From contig JAQEWB010000009.1 in NCBI GenBank assembly GCA_027694045.1, positions 1 to 64,000 on the forward strand: a DNA stretch of 64,000 nucleotides, written 5' to 3'. A program made the translations under genes and the position numbers. This stretch comes from Bacillaceae bacterium OF18-1A. GTDB taxonomy: Bacteria > Bacillota > Bacilli > Bacillales > Bacillaceae_G. The notes below the pieces were generated by a model. That model was not told the DNA's origin and made no database searches. It worked only from the letters and a program-made list of their open reading frames with translations. Below, piece after piece: positions 61,812 through 64,000 of the stretch (positions are counted from its first letter, which is position 1; every line of letters starts with the position of its first letter).

Positions 61812-61845
61812 GAAAGAAGCGGGGGAATCCGCTTCTTTCTTTATA
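61811..61845 (+). terminator. Terminator
   Basis: AGAAAGAAGCGG and CCGCTTCTTTCT with a 6-base loop, T3 and AT tail. Confidence 0.85.
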
Positions 61846-61879
61846 TTTGTTTATGAAATAAAAGATGAAGTGTTTTTAA

Positions 61880-62083
61880 CTATTTTGCAGGAATTCGCAG
61901 TATAAGGTGAAGTAATTTATCTCTATACATATACATTAGCCATAGAGTGGTTATGTAGGAAATAAGTGTGTTTTTATTTTCTATAGGTGATTTAAAGATA
62001 AGCCAACCAACTATATCAAATAGTAAATGTAATGCGAATGAAAGAACTACAAATAGTAGTAATGTTTTCAAAAATCTTTTCAT
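61880..62083 (-). CDS. Small membrane protein
   Basis: 67 residues with membrane segments at about 6-30 (TLLLFVVLSFALHLLFDIVGWLI starts the first) and about 40-54. GGAGGACGC precedes the ATG. Not recognised. Confidence 0.7.
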   Translation of the reverse strand: MKRFLKTLLLFVVLSFALHLLFDIVGWLIFKSPIENKNTLISYITTLWLMYMYRDKLLHLILRIPAK

Positions 62084-62210
62084 GAAGCGTCCTCCTGAAT
62101 GAAAGGTTGTATTAATAATATTATATATTACTATTATACATAAAATGTGTTTAATGGTAAAATTTACACAAGTTAATGAAATAAATAATTGCTAGTGAGG
62201 AGGAGTAGCC

Positions 62211-62531
62211 GTGGAATTTTGGGTTATCATACCGATAGCGGCCCTTGGCTTTATTTATATTAAAGAAAAATTAAATGAAATTGAAAAGAAAAATGACGCT
62301 CGTTTAAAAGGGATTGAAGATAGGTTACAAGTAATTACGAAAGAAATGGGAATTGTGGAAAGAGAACCTGAGATTAATAAAGAATTGCGTCAGCTTGTAG
62401 AAGAAGGGAAAACAGTTACGGCGGTTAAGAGAGTAAGGGAAGCGTTCGGATTATCGTTATTAGAAGCGAAGCAATATGTCGATAAATTATTTGAAGAAAA
62501 AATGATGATTAATAAAGAGCGTGAGTGGTAA
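62211..62531 (+). CDS. Membrane-anchored protein with an L7/L12 C-terminal-like domain
   Basis: 106 residues: an N-terminal membrane helix (FWVIIPIAALGFIYI), a charged helical linker (IKEKLNEIEKKNDARLKGIE) and a C-terminal domain NKELRQLVEEGKTVTAVKRVREAFGLSLLEAKQYVDKL resembling the ribosomal L7/L12 C-terminal fold. Such anchored L7/L12-like proteins are common in Bacillus, with unknown role. The start is GTG at 62211 after GAGGAGG. Confidence 0.82.
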   Translation: MEFWVIIPIAALGFIYIKEKLNEIEKKNDARLKGIEDRLQVITKEMGIVEREPEINKELRQLVEEGKTVTAVKRVREAFGLSLLEAKQYVDKLFEEKMMINKEREW

Positions 62532-62569
62532 AATTAATCTTTGTAGATTCAAAATACGTAAAAAATACA

Positions 62570-62607
62570 AAAGAGAGGAGAAAATAAATTTCGCCTCTCT
62601 TTCTTTT
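62570..62607 (+). terminator. Terminator of the L7/L12-like gene
   Basis: AAAGAGAGG and CCTCTCTTT with a 15-base loop and a T-rich tail. Confidence 0.7.
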
Positions 62608-62650
62608 AACTATATTGAAATGCTAAAGGTGTTAATCACGTCTGTATATG

Positions 62651-62755
62651 TTACTGAGATTTTACTTCTAAGTATACGAATACTAGTACTGTCATAATTG
62701 CTATAACAACGTAAGTAGCATCAAGCATTATAAGTGTCTTTAAAGTTTCAGTCAT
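62651..62755 (-). CDS. 34-residue membrane peptide
   Basis: MTETLKTLIMLDATYVVIAI followed by MTVLVFVYLEVKSQ. GAGGTGAG lies 6 bases before the ATG, the frame is uninterrupted, and the centre (about 12-29) is a single membrane helix. Small single-helix proteins of this kind are common and easily missed. The region from 62756 to 63178 holds no other gene that I can see. Confidence 0.65.
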   Translation of the reverse strand: MTETLKTLIMLDATYVVIAIMTVLVFVYLEVKSQ

Positions 62756-63178
62756 CCGAACTCACCTCTGTTATAAAAATATAACATGATCTTTTATCAA
62801 TCACATAAGAGATCATACAGATAAAAAATGTATAAGACATTTTTTAAGTAGTTTCTATATCAATATATCATATAATTAATGTAAATAATGTTAAGATAGT
62901 GTAAAGGTATTGTAAATGAAGGTGTTTCTTATACTGTTCATATTTCTTGATTAGAGTAATAGGTATGGAGAATACCACTTTTTTGTAATAGTTTATTATT
63001 TTTGAAGGGCTGTTCGGTGTGGAGTGGAAAAATCCATTTACTATTTTCGGCCAAATTTAATCAATATAATATGATAAAATTTGGTTAAAAATAGTGAGAT
63101 TTTAAGTGTAATGAGGTACACTAGTCAATGGTTTTAGTTTAAAGTCGATTGACGTTGATGTATATGGGGGAAAGATTA

Positions 63179-64000
63179 ATGAATAACAATGTAACAAATG
63201 AGTCAGTTGAAGAAGTTGGTAGAAAACGAGTAAGATCAAGCAAGCGTTTTACAAATTGGAAGTTTATCGTAGCGGGTGGCGGTATAATTGCAGTTCTCAT
63301 TGGGGGAATGAGTTATTATCAGGCAACCCATTTTAATTCAAATGTTACGATTAATGACACAAAAGTCGATGGTCTAACTGCTGAGCAGGCAATACAGAAA
63401 TTAAAAACATCTGGATTAGAAAATAAAGTTTATGTTGATCAACAACAAATTTTAGATGAACAAAATACGCAAACGGAACTTTCGGAAAAAGATTTGCCTC
63501 AAGTTAAGAAACTATTAAAAAGCCAGTGGACATTTTTCCCTTCATCAAAGGAAAAAAATTATTCGCTATTACCTGAAAAGGCGGAGCAATATCGTAGTGA
63601 AACACTGAAAAAACTTGTGGAAGAAAAGCTTGTCTCTATGAATAAGGAATTAAAAGCACCTCAAGATGCTATGGCGAAGCTTGAACAAGGAAAAATTGTT
63701 ATTTCGAAAAGTATTGATGGAAAACAGTATGACGTTACTAGTCTATTGAAAGATTATGAAAAACAGAAGTATAAAAGCGAAATTCATCTGAAGTCTACAT
63801 ACATACAGCCTATTAAGGAAGACAATCCGATTGTTAAAAAAGAGGAGAAAGCATTACTGGATCTTCTTGGGCAGTCTGTTGATTATAAGGTACAGAATGA
63901 AGTGTATCCTTTAAAAGCGAAAGATTTAATTCAAAATGCCTCTATATCAAAGGATATGAAAGTTACAATCGATGCAAGTGGCATTAAAGATAAGATTGCT
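63179..64000 (+). CDS. Probable L,D-transpeptidase, N-terminal part, cut by the window end
   Basis: The open frame runs from the ATG at 63179 (GGGGGAAAG upstream) to the window edge, at least 274 residues. Order: cytoplasmic basic tail, one membrane helix (FIVAGGGIIAVLIGGMSYY), then two peptidoglycan-binding type 4-like domains (NSNVTINDTKVDGLTAEQAIQKL and EEKALLDLLGQSVDYKVQNE). This layout is typical of L,D-transpeptidases with a C-terminal YkuD domain, or of some VanW-type proteins; the catalytic part lies outside. It acts on peptidoglycan outside the membrane. Confidence 0.78.
   Translation, partial: MNNNVTNESVEEVGRKRVRSSKRFTNWKFIVAGGGIIAVLIGGMSYYQATHFNSNVTINDTKVDGLTAEQAIQKLKTSGLENKVYVDQQQILDEQNTQTELSEKDLPQVKKLLKSQWTFFPSSKEKNYSLLPEKAEQYRSETLKKLVEEKLVSMNKELKAPQDAMAKLEQGKIVISKSIDGKQYDVTSLLKDYEKQKYKSEIHLKSTYIQPIKEDNPIVKKEEKALLDLLGQSVDYKVQNEVYPLKAKDLIQNASISKDMKVTIDASGIKDKIA

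Overview
The window looks like chromosomal DNA from the Bacillus cereus group (cereus/thuringiensis/anthracis type). It is AT-rich, has strong AAGGAGG-like ribosome binding sites with frequent GTG and TTG starts, and ends many genes with Rho-independent hairpins. Its content fits that group: a ColA-type M9 collagenase, BshB2/YojF of the bacillithiol pathway, an arylamine N-acetyltransferase with a Cys-His-Glu triad, a Rap/Phr pair, and DUF3900, DUF3916 and DUF3888 proteins. No rRNA, tRNA, CRISPR array or prophage module was seen.

Layout. 1-3.9 kb: an overlapping operon for a sugar-based product (PIG-L deacetylase remnant, GT4 glycosyltransferase, ATP-grasp ligase, APH-fold kinase). 4-7 kb: DUF3900 protein with a decayed partial copy beside it, a coat-like coiled-coil protein and a VanW lipoprotein. 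7.2-9.8 kb: SAM (S-box) riboswitch ahead of an amino-acid ABC transporter. 9.8-16.5 kb: two-domain VOC dioxygenase, acetyltransferases and secreted collagenase. 16.7-21.7 kb: small membrane proteins, a GlcD-like FAD oxidase, GrpB, PaiB and a Rap phosphatase with its Phr peptide. 22-28.7 kb: SelO, ArsR/oxidoreductase pair, and a TetR gene with two matching operators beside helD. 29-40.6 kb: GDPD, LysR/MFS divergent pair, serine hydrolase, tandem agmatine-deiminase-family proteins with a MerR regulator, PepF and NAT. 41-49 kb is the most rearranged part: an XRE regulator with a palindromic operator, a TnpB-only IS605-family element inserted in a small gene, a deleted quinone oxidoreductase gene and gene scraps. 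49.5-64 kb: ion transporter, yojF-bshB2, Bcr/CflA efflux pump, amino-acid permease, oxidoreductase, a DMT pair opposite a YeiL-like regulator, small membrane proteins and the start of a probable L,D-transpeptidase.

How genes work together. Several regulator-target pairs can be read from orientation: ArsR with the oxidoreductase, LysR with the MFS pump, LysR with the broken oxidoreductase, and YeiL with the DMT pair over a 20-bp palindrome. The S-box should couple amino-acid uptake to SAM level. Rap-Phr is a self-contained quorum-sensing cassette with an ATGA overlap.

The strongest leads are: the 1-3.9 kb operon, whose enzyme logic resembles bacillithiol synthesis without being it; the TnpB element, whose exact ends can be read because the host gene rejoins in frame and which predicts a TAM and guide; the repeated TetR operator; the anti-Shine-Dalgarno repeats ahead of the efflux pump; and a miniature promoter-peptide-terminator unit upstream of colA.
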